Part shown: one piece after another, positions 55,701-63,687 of the stretch | Layout of the letters: each line of letters begins with the position of its first letter | How positions within the stretch are numbered: the stretch's first letter is position 1 | From: Cellvibrio sp. PSBB006 | Lineage (GTDB): Bacteria; Pseudomonadota; Gammaproteobacteria; Pseudomonadales; Cellvibrionaceae | Length of the DNA stretch: 64,000 nucleotides | Assembly: GCF_002162135.1 (NCBI RefSeq) | Contig: NZ_CP021382.1 | Span: 3,656,001 to 3,720,000, forward strand | Direction of reading: 5' to 3' | Program-made: the position numbers and the translations under genes | Notes under the pieces: generated by a model | What the model was told of the DNA's origin: nothing | Database searches by the model: none | The model's input: the letters and a program-made list of their open reading frames with translations, nothing else

Positions 55701-56207
55701 GCGTTCCAGCAGCAGAATTTCGAACAAGCCGGAAAACACAAAAGTACCCAGGAGAATGCCAACAATAGTAATGGCTTGTACCGCACCGTTGGCATGGGCC
55801 AGGCGTTCCGTGCCAACCAATTCCTTGATGTAACCGTATTTCGCCGGGCTGTAGATAGCGCTCTGGATGGCGAGCATAAATGTCAGGCCGAACGCGGCCC
55901 AGAACCAGCCAGCGTAATAACAGGCGGTGATCATCAAGGTAATGACTACCCCCGCCCAGGCGCTGAAGCGCATCACTTTATTTTTGGGGAAACGGTCAGA
56001 GAAAAAACCGGCGGGAGAAAACAACAGGATAAACGGCAGCAGGATCAGGGCGTTGACAATGGCGGTAAGGATAATCTGCTGTTGTCCGTCATAGACTTTA
56101 AAGACTGTATTCTGGATAACGATCTTGTGGCCGAGATCCACAAACGCATTGAGGAAAACCACCAGCAGGTAAGGGATAAACCCGCGAATCTTGACGAGCT
56201 GTGACAT
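52740..56207 (-). CDS. aas: Trifunctional MFS / acyltransferase / acyl-ACP synthetase (Aas-type)
   Basis: 1155 residues. Residues 1-420: MFS carrier (LplT-like lysophospholipid flippase; LLPFILLFSPAGFFSDRFPK). Residues 430-630: PlsC acyltransferase with the H-x4-D motif in LLGNHISWIDWAL and VCLFPEGAISRNG. Residues 640-1150: adenylate-forming acyl-ACP synthetase (AMP motif AILFSSGSEGTPKGIVLSHR, KIFEGYGTTETTPVIS, WYKTGDKGHLDEDGFL). It would import lysophospholipids and reacylate them. In E. coli LplT and Aas are separate. AAGGA precedes the ATG. The divergent XRE gene starts 137 bp away. Confidence 0.92.
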   Translation of the reverse strand: MSQLVKIRGFIPYLLVVFLNAFVDLGHKIVIQNTVFKVYDGQQQIILTAIVNALILLPFILLFSPAGFFSDRFPKNKVMRFSAWAGVVITLMITACYYAGWFWAAFGLTFMLAIQSAIYSPAKYGYIKELVGTERLAHANGAVQAITIVGILLGTFVFSGLFEILLLERSTDNTTVILERIAPLGWLLVLLASIELVLSYRLPQQSRPDVQKIFSVSRYVKLDYLQQNLRALRGRPVIWLSIVGLSTFWAISQVLLAAFPDFAETRLAETNTLVIQGLLACSGLGIMIGAVLAGRFSQKHIETGLVPLGALGIAITLALLPTLDSYTALAFNFTVLGMMGGLFMIPLNALIQYHAKEQELGTVLAGNNWVQNVTMLSFLGLTVAFAYFGFNSAMLLGLLTLVAVVGTGYTVKQLPHSFVRFLVSLLFKHRYRIDVLHFDNLPARGGVLLLGNHISWIDWALVQIACPRPVRFVMQREIYNRWYLKPLLSRLGMIPISSGNSKEALGRVNELLRNGEVVCLFPEGAISRNGHLGKFHSGYERTVEGVENAVIVPFYLRGLWGSAFSRSAGKLRDETSLLDRSLGNRRDIIVAFGKSLPLTTKTAELKQKVFELSVDAWEEHTHNLDPLALTWLKTAKRNRLQHFMVDGEGTTFNYGRTLAATLAFAKAMRGYTNDANVGLVLPASSASLISNMAVLLNGQTTVNINYTSSVSAVQASLRTAAIKTVFTSRRFMTKLEQRGIAIETMLTDVQIVFLEDVKAALSKWDLLRAMLFSLLPADIIYWLLGRQRKLDDPAAILFSSGSEGTPKGIVLSHRNIIANCKQISDVLDTRKSDVFMNSLPPFHSFGLTVTTMMPMLEGIPVVCHPDPTDVVGIAKAIARYRATVLCGTATFLRLYTRNSKVEPLMLDSLRIVVAGAEKLQERVRSEFEMKFSKKIFEGYGTTETTPVISVNIPDMLDTVYWKLQKGNQPGTVGMPLPGSSIRIVDPDTLETLPQGEDGLILVSGTQLMLGYLNDDEKTAQAIVTLDNRRWYKTGDKGHLDEDGFLTIVDRYSRFAKIGGEMISLGAVEEKARDIFDNPDIELAAVALSDEKKGERIILCVTGNSTDTTPAELRQQLLNGGMEGLMLPAEIQVMPELPKLGTGKMDYKALLQQLLA

Positions 56208-56308
56208 ACGTATTCCTTTTTATGAAGGTGTGGCTTTGGGATAGCTGCACTCTGCCAGACTGTATTTTTATCTTCGACCTTTGCATTCCATGTTGCGCTG
56301 TATAGACT

Positions 56309-56335
56309 CAAGGGTATTGTTTAATGATACCCTTG
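56309..56335. promoter_or_regulatory. 9-bp inverted repeat upstream of the XRE gene
   Basis: CAAGGGTAT and ATACCCTTG as perfect arms with a 9-nt spacer, ending 9 bp before the XRE start and overlapping its ribosome site. Suits an autoregulatory operator; also within the divergent region shared with aas. Confidence 0.6.
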
Positions 56336-56344
56336 GAGTTTCTT

Positions 56345-57079
56345 ATGGCTCAAGTCGATGCCCTGGTGGAGACCCTTAAATCCGCCCTGAAATCCCACAA
56401 CCTCAAATACCGCGATGTCGCTCAGGCGATGGAGCTATCGGAAGCCTCGATCAAACGCCTGTTCAGCAGCCGCACCTTCAGCCTGCAACAAATCCAGCAA
56501 GTATGCCTGATGATGGGCATGGAAATCTCCGACCTGGTGCAGTTGATGGTGGAACGACAGGCGCGTTTGCAGGAATTGAGTGAAGAACAGGAAGAAGAAA
56601 TCGTGCGTGATCCCGGCTTCCTGATCATCACCGTATGTGTGCTCAACCGCTGGACCCTCGAAGACATGCTGCGCCATTACACCTTTACCGAGCACGAATG
56701 TGTGCAGAAGCTGGCGCGACTGGATCGTTTGAAGATCATCGAATTACTGCCGAAAAACCGCATCAAACTATTGGTCGCCCCCAACTTCAGCTGGCGCAAG
56801 AACGGCCCTATCCAGCGGTTCTTCCTCAGTACCATCGAGAAAGAATTATTCCAGGCGCAGTTCGATAAACCAGACCACCGGCTGGTAGTACTCAACGGCA
56901 TGTTATCGCCGCAATCGAACGGCGAGTTGCAGAAAAAAATTGAACGATTGGCGCGGGAATTCGATCAACTGAATAACGCCGATGCCGGTCTGGCGCTGCC
57001 CGAACGACAGGGTTACACTCTGGTGCTCGCCCTGCGCAACTGGCAGTACGAACAACTGTTTAAATACCGGCGGATGTAA
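56345..57079 (+). CDS. XRE-type helix-turn-helix regulator
   Basis: 244 residues from the ATG at 56345 (GGAG 6-7 bp upstream; an ATG at 56324 lies inside the inverted repeat). N-terminal HTH: LKYRDVAQAMELSEASIKRL then FSSRTFSLQQIQQVC. A helical coiled segment (LQELSEEQEEEI) and a long C-terminal domain (LKIIELLPKNRIKLLVAPNF) follow, probably for ligand binding or dimerisation. Divergent from aas; likely controls phospholipid-salvage genes and itself. Confidence 0.85.
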   Translation: MAQVDALVETLKSALKSHNLKYRDVAQAMELSEASIKRLFSSRTFSLQQIQQVCLMMGMEISDLVQLMVERQARLQELSEEQEEEIVRDPGFLIITVCVLNRWTLEDMLRHYTFTEHECVQKLARLDRLKIIELLPKNRIKLLVAPNFSWRKNGPIQRFFLSTIEKELFQAQFDKPDHRLVVLNGMLSPQSNGELQKKIERLAREFDQLNNADAGLALPERQGYTLVLALRNWQYEQLFKYRRM

Positions 57080-57117
57080 ACCGCTGACCGGTTCACTCTC
57101 GACAACAAGGAGCCATT

Positions 57118-57609
57118 ATGGATCTCGAAAAAATAGAAAAGCTTAATGAGTTGAAGGAAAAAGGGATCATTACCGAAGAGGAATTCCAGAAGGGCAAAGC
57201 CCAGGCATTGGAAGACAAGCCGGTGCAGTCTTTTGATTTAAGTAATATGGACAGCCGCAACTACAGCATGATCATGCACTTCTCGCAGTTTTGCTGTATT
57301 TTTTTACCGGTGCTCGGCTGGGTAGTTCCTTTAATTATGTGGCTGACCAAGAAGGACGATGACTACATTGATCAGCAAGGGCGGGTAATTTTTAACTGGA
57401 TTATCAGTGCCTTTATCTACACCATTGGCTGCATCATCTTGATGGTGATTGTAGTGGGCGTCTTCCTGTTGCTGGCGTTGATCGTCTGCTCGATCATCTT
57501 TACGGTGATGGGCGCAATCAATGCGAAAGACGGCGTGATTCGCAATTACCCCATGGCGATTCGTTTTATGGCGGTTAACGAAACGCCGAGAACACCTGTG
57601 GTTAAATAA
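57118..57609 (+). CDS. SHOCT-DUF4870 membrane protein
   Basis: 163 residues after AAGGAG. Residues 3-30 form a SHOCT-like helix pair (IEKLNELKEKGIITEEEFQK). Residues 42-155 are DUF4870 with three helices: MIMHFSQFCCIFLPVLGWVV, VIFNWIISAFIYTIGCIIL and LLLALIVCSIIFTVMGAINA. Function unknown. Starts 38 bp after the XRE gene and may be cotranscribed. Confidence 0.87.
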   Translation: MDLEKIEKLNELKEKGIITEEEFQKGKAQALEDKPVQSFDLSNMDSRNYSMIMHFSQFCCIFLPVLGWVVPLIMWLTKKDDDYIDQQGRVIFNWIISAFIYTIGCIILMVIVVGVFLLLALIVCSIIFTVMGAINAKDGVIRNYPMAIRFMAVNETPRTPVVK

Positions 57610-57647
57610 TGGATTTGCATTGAGTGTGCTTCGTAGGTCGTTTGTCA

Positions 57648-57737
57648 TTGGGCCTTTTGTTTCGAAAACGCATGAATACATCCCTGTAGCTCCCTCAAGT
57701 CGTCCCTGACTTGAGGGTTTCGAAACAAAAGGCCCAA
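57648..57737. repeat. Nested inverted repeat between convergent genes
   Basis: Outer arms TTGGGCCTTTTGTTTCGAAA (57648-57667) and its exact complement (57718-57737), 20 bp perfect. Inside, CCCTCAAGTC (57692-57701) pairs with GACTTGAGGG (57708-57717), loop of 6, directly abutting the right arm. It may be a bidirectional terminator or a small mobile repeat. A GTAGGTCG stub of the REP element precedes it at 57632. Confidence 0.8.
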
Positions 57738-57786
57738 CGCCAAACTTGCATTGTGCGAGCGTTAGACTTGGGGAAACACGGTTTTT

Positions 57787-58854
57787 TTATTTATGTAGAA
57801 AATTATTTTCGATTGTATTTGGAGTTTCTACGGCTTTGGTAAATAAATGAGCCGCTCCAGTGTGTTCTATCAACGCATCCGCCGCCAATAAAATGGCCCC
57901 TGCCGTCCAGGTAGTTTTTTCCTTCGGCCAAATGACTTTGTCGCGAAAGTTATAGCCCGTCCAATAGCCACCATCTTCATCCATAAACTGATGCAGCCAA
58001 CTGAATAAATGCAGCGCGCGCGCGTGGTCGCCAGCGGCGAGTAACGCCAGGGTCAGTTCGCAGGATTCCGCTACGGTTACCCAGGGTTCATCGCTTACGC
58101 AGCGGCAACCGATATTGTTTTCAACAAATAAAGACCATTTTTTATCGATGCGCTGTTGCGCCGCTTTGCCGCTGATAACACCGGTAAGGATCGGGTAAAA
58201 CCAGTCCATGGAGAAACGTTCTTTGCTCTCCCAGGTGCGGTCAAAACATTCCGGGTGTTCGCGCAGCGTTTTGCCCAGTCGGATTTGTGCTTTGCGCCAG
58301 GTAGGTTTGTCGATAACCAAGGTGTCGGCGATGGCATTTGCGCATTCGAGACTCTTGTAGATGGATGCGCAGGCGGTAACCAGCGCGTCTTCTTTGGGTG
58401 AGCCATCTTCCGCTACGGCCCAATAGATTTCGCCGGTGGGAGATTGATAACGCAGGACAAAATCAATGGCTCGTTCAACGCAGGGAAAGAGTTCAACCAG
58501 AAATGCTTTATCCTCCGTGACTAAAAAATAATGCCAGAGCCCGGTAGCAATATACGCAATAAAATTGGTTTCACGATGGTTGCGATCCACTGGCTGGTCG
58601 GCGTAATAATTGGCCCACCAACTGCCGTCGGCCAATTGCTCGTTGGCTAACCACCGGTAGGCGCGTTGTGCTGCGGTATATTCTCCGCCGATGGTGAGTC
58701 CCATGGTCGCTTCAATATGGTCCCAGGGATCTGCCTTGCCGTTGGGAAACCAGGGGATGCAACCATTGGGTAATTGGGTTTGCAGGATGTAGTTCACAGT
58801 TGGCCGCAACAGTGACTCGGGGAAAAATCCTTTGCTCAGCAATAATTCATTCAC
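57787..58854 (-). CDS. Prenyltransferase-like alpha/alpha-toroid protein
   Basis: 355 residues from a GTG at 58854 that overlaps the methyltransferase stop by 4 bp (GTGA). Helical-toroid repeats as in squalene-cyclase/prenyltransferase-like or glucoamylase-like proteins: YILQTQLPNGCIPWFPNGKA, AYRWLANEQLADGSWWANYY, FVLRYQSPTGEIYWAV and FMDEDGGYWTGYNF. The nature of the reaction is unknown; similarly fused neighbours (methyltransferase, GT4) suggest glycan or glycolipid handling. Last gene of a three-gene overlapping operon. Confidence 0.7.
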   Translation of the reverse strand: MNELLLSKGFFPESLLRPTVNYILQTQLPNGCIPWFPNGKADPWDHIEATMGLTIGGEYTAAQRAYRWLANEQLADGSWWANYYADQPVDRNHRETNFIAYIATGLWHYFLVTEDKAFLVELFPCVERAIDFVLRYQSPTGEIYWAVAEDGSPKEDALVTACASIYKSLECANAIADTLVIDKPTWRKAQIRLGKTLREHPECFDRTWESKERFSMDWFYPILTGVISGKAAQQRIDKKWSLFVENNIGCRCVSDEPWVTVAESCELTLALLAAGDHARALHLFSWLHQFMDEDGGYWTGYNFRDKVIWPKEKTTWTAGAILLAADALIEHTGAAHLFTKAVETPNTIENNFLHK

Positions 58855-59582
58855 GATTCGGTCGCCTTGTCCGTTGCGCGCTGTTGAAAATACATCACCA
58901 CACTTTTGCCCAGCAGCGGGTTCAGGCATTTCTCCAGTGTGCGGGTCAGCCAGGGGCGTTGCATCAAGTCCCACACCAGCAGGCGATGGTAGAGTTTTAT
59001 CAGGCGTGAGTCATCCTGTTTATCCCACAACAAACATTTCAGCCACCAGAACGGCGAATGCAACGCATGAGCCCAGTGACGATGGAGAAATTGCATGTTG
59101 TGCGTTTCCACAACGCGCCGCAAGTGCGCTGCTTTAAAAATGCGGATGTGACCGCCTTCTACTTCATGGTAGGCGCGACTGAGTTGCCAGCAAATTTTTT
59201 CCGGCCAGTAACGCGGCACGCTGATTGCCAATAGCCCATGGGGTTTTAGTACACGACGAATTTCACCCAGCACAGCTTCGTAATTGTGGATATGTTCCAG
59301 GACTTCACTGCAAATAATTTTGTCGAAACTGTTATCTAAAAAAGGAAGGCGCGTAGCATCTGCAACTTGCAGGGAAAAAATTTTCTGTGGATTTTCCAGT
59401 TGTGCAAAAGGTGCGAAGCGCTCGCGTGCAACACGCAAGTCAGCGGGATTTAAATCGATACCGATAGCCGTGACATCACCCTGTAGATAGGCATTGATAA
59501 CATGCCGCCCTTCGCCGCAACCGATATCCAGCACGCGCTCGCCGGTTTGCAACGGAAAATATTTAAAATCAATCGTTAACAT
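58851..59582 (-). CDS. Class I SAM-dependent methyltransferase
   Basis: 243 residues from the ATG at 59582, which overlaps the glycosyltransferase end by 14 bp. SAM-binding motif I RVLDIGCGEGRHVINAY, motif II region AIGIDLNPADL, and post-motif FDKIICSEVLEHIHNYEAVL. Ubiquinone/menaquinone-methyltransferase-like fold; substrate probably the glycan or lipid product made with its neighbours. Confidence 0.85.
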   Translation of the reverse strand: MLTIDFKYFPLQTGERVLDIGCGEGRHVINAYLQGDVTAIGIDLNPADLRVARERFAPFAQLENPQKIFSLQVADATRLPFLDNSFDKIICSEVLEHIHNYEAVLGEIRRVLKPHGLLAISVPRYWPEKICWQLSRAYHEVEGGHIRIFKAAHLRRVVETHNMQFLHRHWAHALHSPFWWLKCLLWDKQDDSRLIKLYHRLLVWDLMQRPWLTRTLEKCLNPLLGKSVVMYFQQRATDKATES

Positions 59583-60951
59583 AGGCTTCCGTGACCACGG
59601 CTGTGGAAGGATTATCGGCCAAGGGCGTGATCGATTCAGCGCTGGCATGTTGGCCCAGCATCTGGCGATAGTAAGCCGTCATTTGTTGCGCAACCACCGA
59701 CCAGCTTAGCTGTTGCAATATGTGCTCTCGTCCGCGTCGGCCTAACAATGCGCGCTGTTCAGGTTGTTGCAATAAATCATCGAGCGCTTGATATAAATCT
59801 TCCACATCGCCGGCCTTGACCAGGCGTGCGGCATTGCCCACCACTTCCGGCAGCGCACCACCATCGCTGCACACGAGAGGGATGCCGCACGCCATGGCTT
59901 CGCCGGCGGGCAACCCGAAGCCTTCATAGAGCGACGGCACTACAGCAATGCACGAGGCAGCGTAATGTTTAACCATGTCTTCAGCGGAGATGCCGGAAAC
60001 AAATTGCACACAATCACATAAACTCAGTTGTTGCAGTTCCTGTTCGGTGGTGCCATCGGGTTTTAATTTTCCGATAACCAGCAGTGATACCCGGGGATTT
60101 TTTTTACGCAACCTGGCCAGCGCACGCAACAAAACTGATAGCCCTTTCAAGGGTTGATCGGAAGATGCCGTCGTCATCAATTGCCAGGGATTGCGTTGAA
60201 TATCCAGCAGGGGTTTGAAAGTGTCTACATCAATGCCGTTGGGGATGACCTGAATTTTATGCATTGACCGCGCGAAGGCGTCTGCGATATCACATCGCGA
60301 TTGTTCAGAAACGGTAATCACATGCCGCAGTTGTTGCACGACCTTTTTCTGCATCGGTAAAAAGTTATACCAACGTTTGATCAGCCAGCGGTGACCGCGA
60401 CTTTTTGCGGAGGCTAAAGCCAGCTCCAGATCGCGTGTAATCGGATGATGAACCGTGGCCACGACCGGCAATCCCTGTTGTTGTAGTTTCAACAATCCGT
60501 AACACAGGCTTTGATTGTCATGGATGATGTTATAGCGCGTCGGCTGCTGACGGAAGTAGCGGACCAAGCGTCGACCGAAGGTATAGGGCTCGGCAAAGCT
60601 GCCGCTGATTTTGCTCCACCATTCATACACATCGGTAAACGAACGCAGGTGGTGCCAACGCAGCGCGCGAAACGGTTTTTCAACGGCGTATAAATCAAGG
60701 CTGGGTAAGCGGATTAATTTCACCCGACTATCCAGTTCGGGATAGGGCGGGCCGGAGATCACATCCACCTGATGACCCAAGTCAACCAGCGCTTTACTGA
60801 GGTAATGCAAATAAATCCCCTGTCCTCCGACATGGGGATGGCTGCGATAACCCAGCAGACAGATCCGCAGGCCATTACAATCGGGTTGCGTATCGATAAG
60901 TGATACCGGATCGGCAGGCGTTCCAGTGTGCGTGACAGGATGGTAGGACAT
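59569..60951 (-). CDS. GT4-family glycosyltransferase
   Basis: 460 residues. GT-B fold: N-terminal Rossmann domain from residue 28 (LRICLLGYRSHPHVGGQGIY), acceptor region, then the donor domain with VIPNGIDVDTFKPL and the E-x7-E motif in PSLYEGFGLPAGEAMACGIP. Cytoplasmic, possibly membrane-peripheral. First gene of the GT4/methyltransferase/prenyltransferase-like operon. Sugar donor and acceptor unknown. Confidence 0.88.
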   Translation of the reverse strand: MSYHPVTHTGTPADPVSLIDTQPDCNGLRICLLGYRSHPHVGGQGIYLHYLSKALVDLGHQVDVISGPPYPELDSRVKLIRLPSLDLYAVEKPFRALRWHHLRSFTDVYEWWSKISGSFAEPYTFGRRLVRYFRQQPTRYNIIHDNQSLCYGLLKLQQQGLPVVATVHHPITRDLELALASAKSRGHRWLIKRWYNFLPMQKKVVQQLRHVITVSEQSRCDIADAFARSMHKIQVIPNGIDVDTFKPLLDIQRNPWQLMTTASSDQPLKGLSVLLRALARLRKKNPRVSLLVIGKLKPDGTTEQELQQLSLCDCVQFVSGISAEDMVKHYAASCIAVVPSLYEGFGLPAGEAMACGIPLVCSDGGALPEVVGNAARLVKAGDVEDLYQALDDLLQQPEQRALLGRRGREHILQQLSWSVVAQQMTAYYRQMLGQHASAESITPLADNPSTAVVTEAYVND

Positions 60952-61082
60952 AGGTAACAGCAGCGTCCGTTAACAAGGGGCGCCGCTGAATGCGTATGCC
61001 CATCAAAAGCGTGCGGGCATTATAGGTGCGCTACTACGAGCAGGCCAGACCGGTAGGTTTTAAGCCACCGCGGCTTACTGAA

Positions 61083-61208
61083 TTAATGATGATGAGAATT
61101 GTCCGGGTGAAGGTGATTATCGATAGGGATGAGCAGCGCCCCACCCAATGCAAGCAGAGCCAAACTGCCGACCAAACAAACAATCGCAATAATACCGGCG
61201 ATTTCCAT
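61083..61208 (-). CDS. 41-residue membrane protein with His-rich tail
   Basis: Too short for routine calling, but AGGAGG sits 6 bp before its ATG at 61208. Sequence: one hydrophobic helix (MEIAGIIAIVCLVGSLALLA, LGGALLIPI) followed by a His-rich tail (DNHLHPDNSHHH). A perfect FNR/ANR box lies 58 bp before the start, giving strong support for a real, oxygen-controlled gene. Family not recognised; the His tail could bind metal, and small helices like this often attach to respiratory complexes. Confidence 0.68.
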   Translation of the reverse strand: MEIAGIIAIVCLVGSLALLALGGALLIPIDNHLHPDNSHHH

Positions 61209-61265
61209 GATGTCCTCCTGTTGATGACGTTTAACGTATCCTGGAGCGGTTGATCCCTAAGGTTA

Positions 61266-61279
61266 TTGATCGGGATCAA
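61266..61279 (-). promoter_or_regulatory. FNR/ANR box
   Basis: TTGATCGGGATCAA is a perfect TTGAT-N4-ATCAA site. With a -10-like GATACG at 61240-61235, the start would be near 61228 and the box centre about 44 bp upstream, near the usual class II activation position. It is part of a longer 9-bp inverted repeat (61249-61257/61272-61280). Only the small membrane protein gene is downstream. Confidence 0.75.
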
Positions 61280-61370
61280 CATTTGGACAGATGGATAATG
61301 GAAGGGTTTAAAGGTCTGCGTCCTTGCAGGGTATTCTTATGTCCATGAGCCTCCCCCGCAGGTCGCCCCG

Positions 61371-62003
61371 CTAGAAAGAAGATGACAGCTTGAGACGAAA
61401 GCCGTTATCGAGGTCACCAGTGAAATATTGGTGGAATTGCAGTCCGATATCGAAATAGCCAAGTTTGTGGCCTACGCCCAGTACGCCATAAAGCCCGCCA
61501 TCGATATCAATATCTTCTGAATAACAATTGTTACAGCTGCTGATACTGCGTTCGGAAAAGAAGATGCCGCTCAAGCCGCCGCGCACCACAAAAAAGCTGC
61601 TGTCGTTGGCGCCGAACTTATATTTGGGACCATATTCGATAAATGCCTGGCCGCCAGTGGCATCGGAGCTTTCATAGTATTCATCGCCCCACCAGTCCTC
61701 TACATACTGGCTGAACTCGGCGTTATCCTCGTACAACATGATGCTCAAGCCGATCGACAAGGTCATGTCGCTTTCATTGGTGTAATACTCGGCAGCACCG
61801 CCGATCGCCGTAAAATAATCCTCTACACCCTGCTCGGCGGCGGCGTCAGCATCGATATTGATGTGATCGACATGGGCCGACCAGCTCCAGCCACTGGTGG
61901 GGCCATAGGTGCGGCTTTCGTAAACATCCTGGGCAAGAACGGGTGTGGCCGCTAACAGCAATGGCAGGGAAGCAAGACGGGCTAAACGGAACAGTGTAGG
62001 CAT
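61371..62003 (-). CDS. Probable outer-membrane beta-barrel protein
   Basis: 210 residues from the ATG at 62003 (AAAGGAG upstream; longer frames lack a site). Signal peptide LASLPLLLAATPVLA. Alternating strands with many Tyr/Gly/Asp residues and a terminal Phe (NGFRLKLSSSF), as required for outer-membrane insertion; eight to ten strands expected. A CNNCY pair sits in a loop. No family identified. Confidence 0.7.
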   Translation of the reverse strand: MPTLFRLARLASLPLLLAATPVLAQDVYESRTYGPTSGWSWSAHVDHINIDADAAAEQGVEDYFTAIGGAAEYYTNESDMTLSIGLSIMLYEDNAEFSQYVEDWWGDEYYESSDATGGQAFIEYGPKYKFGANDSSFFVVRGGLSGIFFSERSISSCNNCYSEDIDIDGGLYGVLGVGHKLGYFDIGLQFHQYFTGDLDNGFRLKLSSSF

Positions 62004-62207
62004 AGGGACTCCTTTGGCGCCTGTTATTGAACGGGATACTAGTGCGAGAAACCTGTACCCAAGCTTAACGGATTTTTGCTGATGCACGCAGGCAATCACA
62101 CCGATTAAACCGCCAGCGGTGAATTCAGCAGCGCTTATCTATATAATTCGCGCACATCTGTCGCGACACGCCGTCATCAGGTTGGTGTGCGCATGCTGGA
62201 GTCATTT

Positions 62208-62801
62208 ATGTCTGACCGTATCGCCCAAGTTACCCGCAACACCCTCGAAACCAAAATCAGCGTCAGCCTCAATCTGGATGGCGCCGGCAAAGGGGTGTTC
62301 AACACCGGGGTGCCCTTTCTCGAACACATGATGGACCAGATCGCCCGCCACGGCATGATCGATCTGGATGTCACCTGCGACGGCGATACCCACATTGACG
62401 ACCACCACTCGGTAGAAGACATCGGCATCACCATTGGCCAAGCCATTGCCAAAGCGGTGGGCGATAAAAAAGGCATCCGTCGTTATGGCCATGCCTATGT
62501 GCCGCTGGATGAAGCCTTATCGCGTGTAGTGATCGATTTCTCCGGGCGCCCCGGTCTGGTGATGCAGATTCCCTTTACCCAAAAGCGTATTGGCCAATTC
62601 GATACCGAGTTGTTCTGGGAATTTTTCCAGGGCTTCGTCAACCATGCCGGCGTTACCCTGCATGTCGACAACCTGCGCGGCCACAATGCCCACCACCAGA
62701 TCGAAACGGTATTCAAAGCCTTCGGTCGCGCCCTGCGCATGGCGCTGGAACTCGACCCGCGTATGGCCGGCATGATGCCGTCCACCAAAGGCACCTTGTA
62801 A
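62208..62801 (+). CDS. hisB: Imidazoleglycerol-phosphate dehydratase
   Basis: 197 residues; ATG at 62208 begins the family N-terminus ([17 protein letters not shown]); a GTG at 62187 is upstream in frame. Metal-binding motifs [13 protein letters not shown] and [20 protein letters not shown], and the phosphate-binding STKGTL at the end. Monofunctional dehydratase (sixth to seventh step of histidine synthesis), without the phosphatase domain present in enterics. Heads hisB-hisH-hisA. Confidence 0.96.
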   Translation: MSDRIAQVTRNTLETKISVSLNLDGAGKGVFNTGVPFLEHMMDQIARHGMIDLDVTCDGDTHIDDHHSVEDIGITIGQAIAKAVGDKKGIRRYGHAYVPLDEALSRVVIDFSGRPGLVMQIPFTQKRIGQFDTELFWEFFQGFVNHAGVTLHVDNLRGHNAHHQIETVFKAFGRALRMALELDPRMAGMMPSTKGTL

Positions 62802-62895
62802 GTAAAAGGAACCTTACAAGTAAAGGAACGCTGTAATTGACAGTAGTAAATCGGCACGTCTGCCGCACTGAACCCGAATTTTTTTGATTAAACCT

Positions 62896-63540
62896 ATGAC
62901 CAGACAAACAGTTGCCGTCATCGACTACGGCATGGGCAACCTCCACTCCGTTGCCAGCGCGCTCAGCCACGTCGCGCCCGACATGCGCGTCATCGTCACT
63001 GACGCCCCCGCACAGGTCGCCGACGCCCACCGCGTCATCTTCCCCGGTGTCGGCGCCATCCGCGACTGCATGGCCGAAATCAACCGCCTCGGCTTCGGCC
63101 AACTCCTGCGCGAACAAATCGCCACCGGCAAACCGGTACTCGGCATCTGCGTCGGCATGCAAGCACTCATGGAATACAGCGAAGAAAACAACGGCGTAGA
63201 CTGCATCGGCATCCTGCCCGGCCAGGTCAAATTCTTCGGCGAACACCTGCAAGACGGCGTGCCCCTCAAAGTCCCCCACATGGGCTGGAACCAGGTCGAA
63301 CAAAACCCCCACCCCCTATGGGCCGACATCCCCCAGTCCAGCCGGTTTTACTTTGTGCACTCATACTACGTGCACGCCCAGGACCGCCAGCTGGTCGCCG
63401 CCAGCTGCGACTACGGCGTACGCTTCGACGCCGCCCTGGCGCGCGACAACCTGTTCGCCGTGCAATTCCACCCGGAAAAAAGCCACACTGCCGGCTTGCA
63501 ACTGTTAAAGAATTTTTTACATTGGGATGGCCGGAATTGA
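62896..63540 (+). CDS. hisH: Imidazole glycerol phosphate synthase, glutamine amidotransferase subunit
   Basis: 214 residues from the ATG at 62896. Class I glutaminase: [12 protein letters not shown] at the start, VFPGVG oxyanion region as [13 protein letters not shown], nucleophile Cys in [12 protein letters not shown], and His-Glu of the triad in QFHPEKSH. It releases ammonia for HisF. Codon use shifts strongly to C-ending codons compared with hisB, as also in hisA. Confidence 0.96.
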   Translation: MTRQTVAVIDYGMGNLHSVASALSHVAPDMRVIVTDAPAQVADAHRVIFPGVGAIRDCMAEINRLGFGQLLREQIATGKPVLGICVGMQALMEYSEENNGVDCIGILPGQVKFFGEHLQDGVPLKVPHMGWNQVEQNPHPLWADIPQSSRFYFVHSYYVHAQDRQLVAASCDYGVRFDAALARDNLFAVQFHPEKSHTAGLQLLKNFLHWDGRN

Positions 63541-63555
63541 CTCCGGTTTATGTAG

Positions 63556-63659
63556 CGGTAGTGGAGAGAGATTCCTGAGACCGTATGCGGCAGGGATGCC
63601 GCATCCGAGCCCCCAGGGAAGGGTTCACGGCGCGTCTCAGGAATCTCTCTCCACTGCCG
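63556..63659. repeat. Composite inverted-repeat element between hisH and hisA
   Basis: Outer arms CGGTAGTGGAGAGAGATTCC-TGAGAC (63556-63581) and complement (63634-63659), 26 bp with one mismatch. Inside, ATGCGGCA (63585-63592) and TGCCGCAT (63597-63604) form a second hairpin, then GAGCCCCCAGGGAAGGGTTC, a string familiar from intergenic repeats of other gammaproteobacteria. Total 104 bp, ending 28 bp before hisA. Confidence 0.82.
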
Positions 63660-63687
63660 ACGGACCCTTCACTAAAGAGAAAGATTA

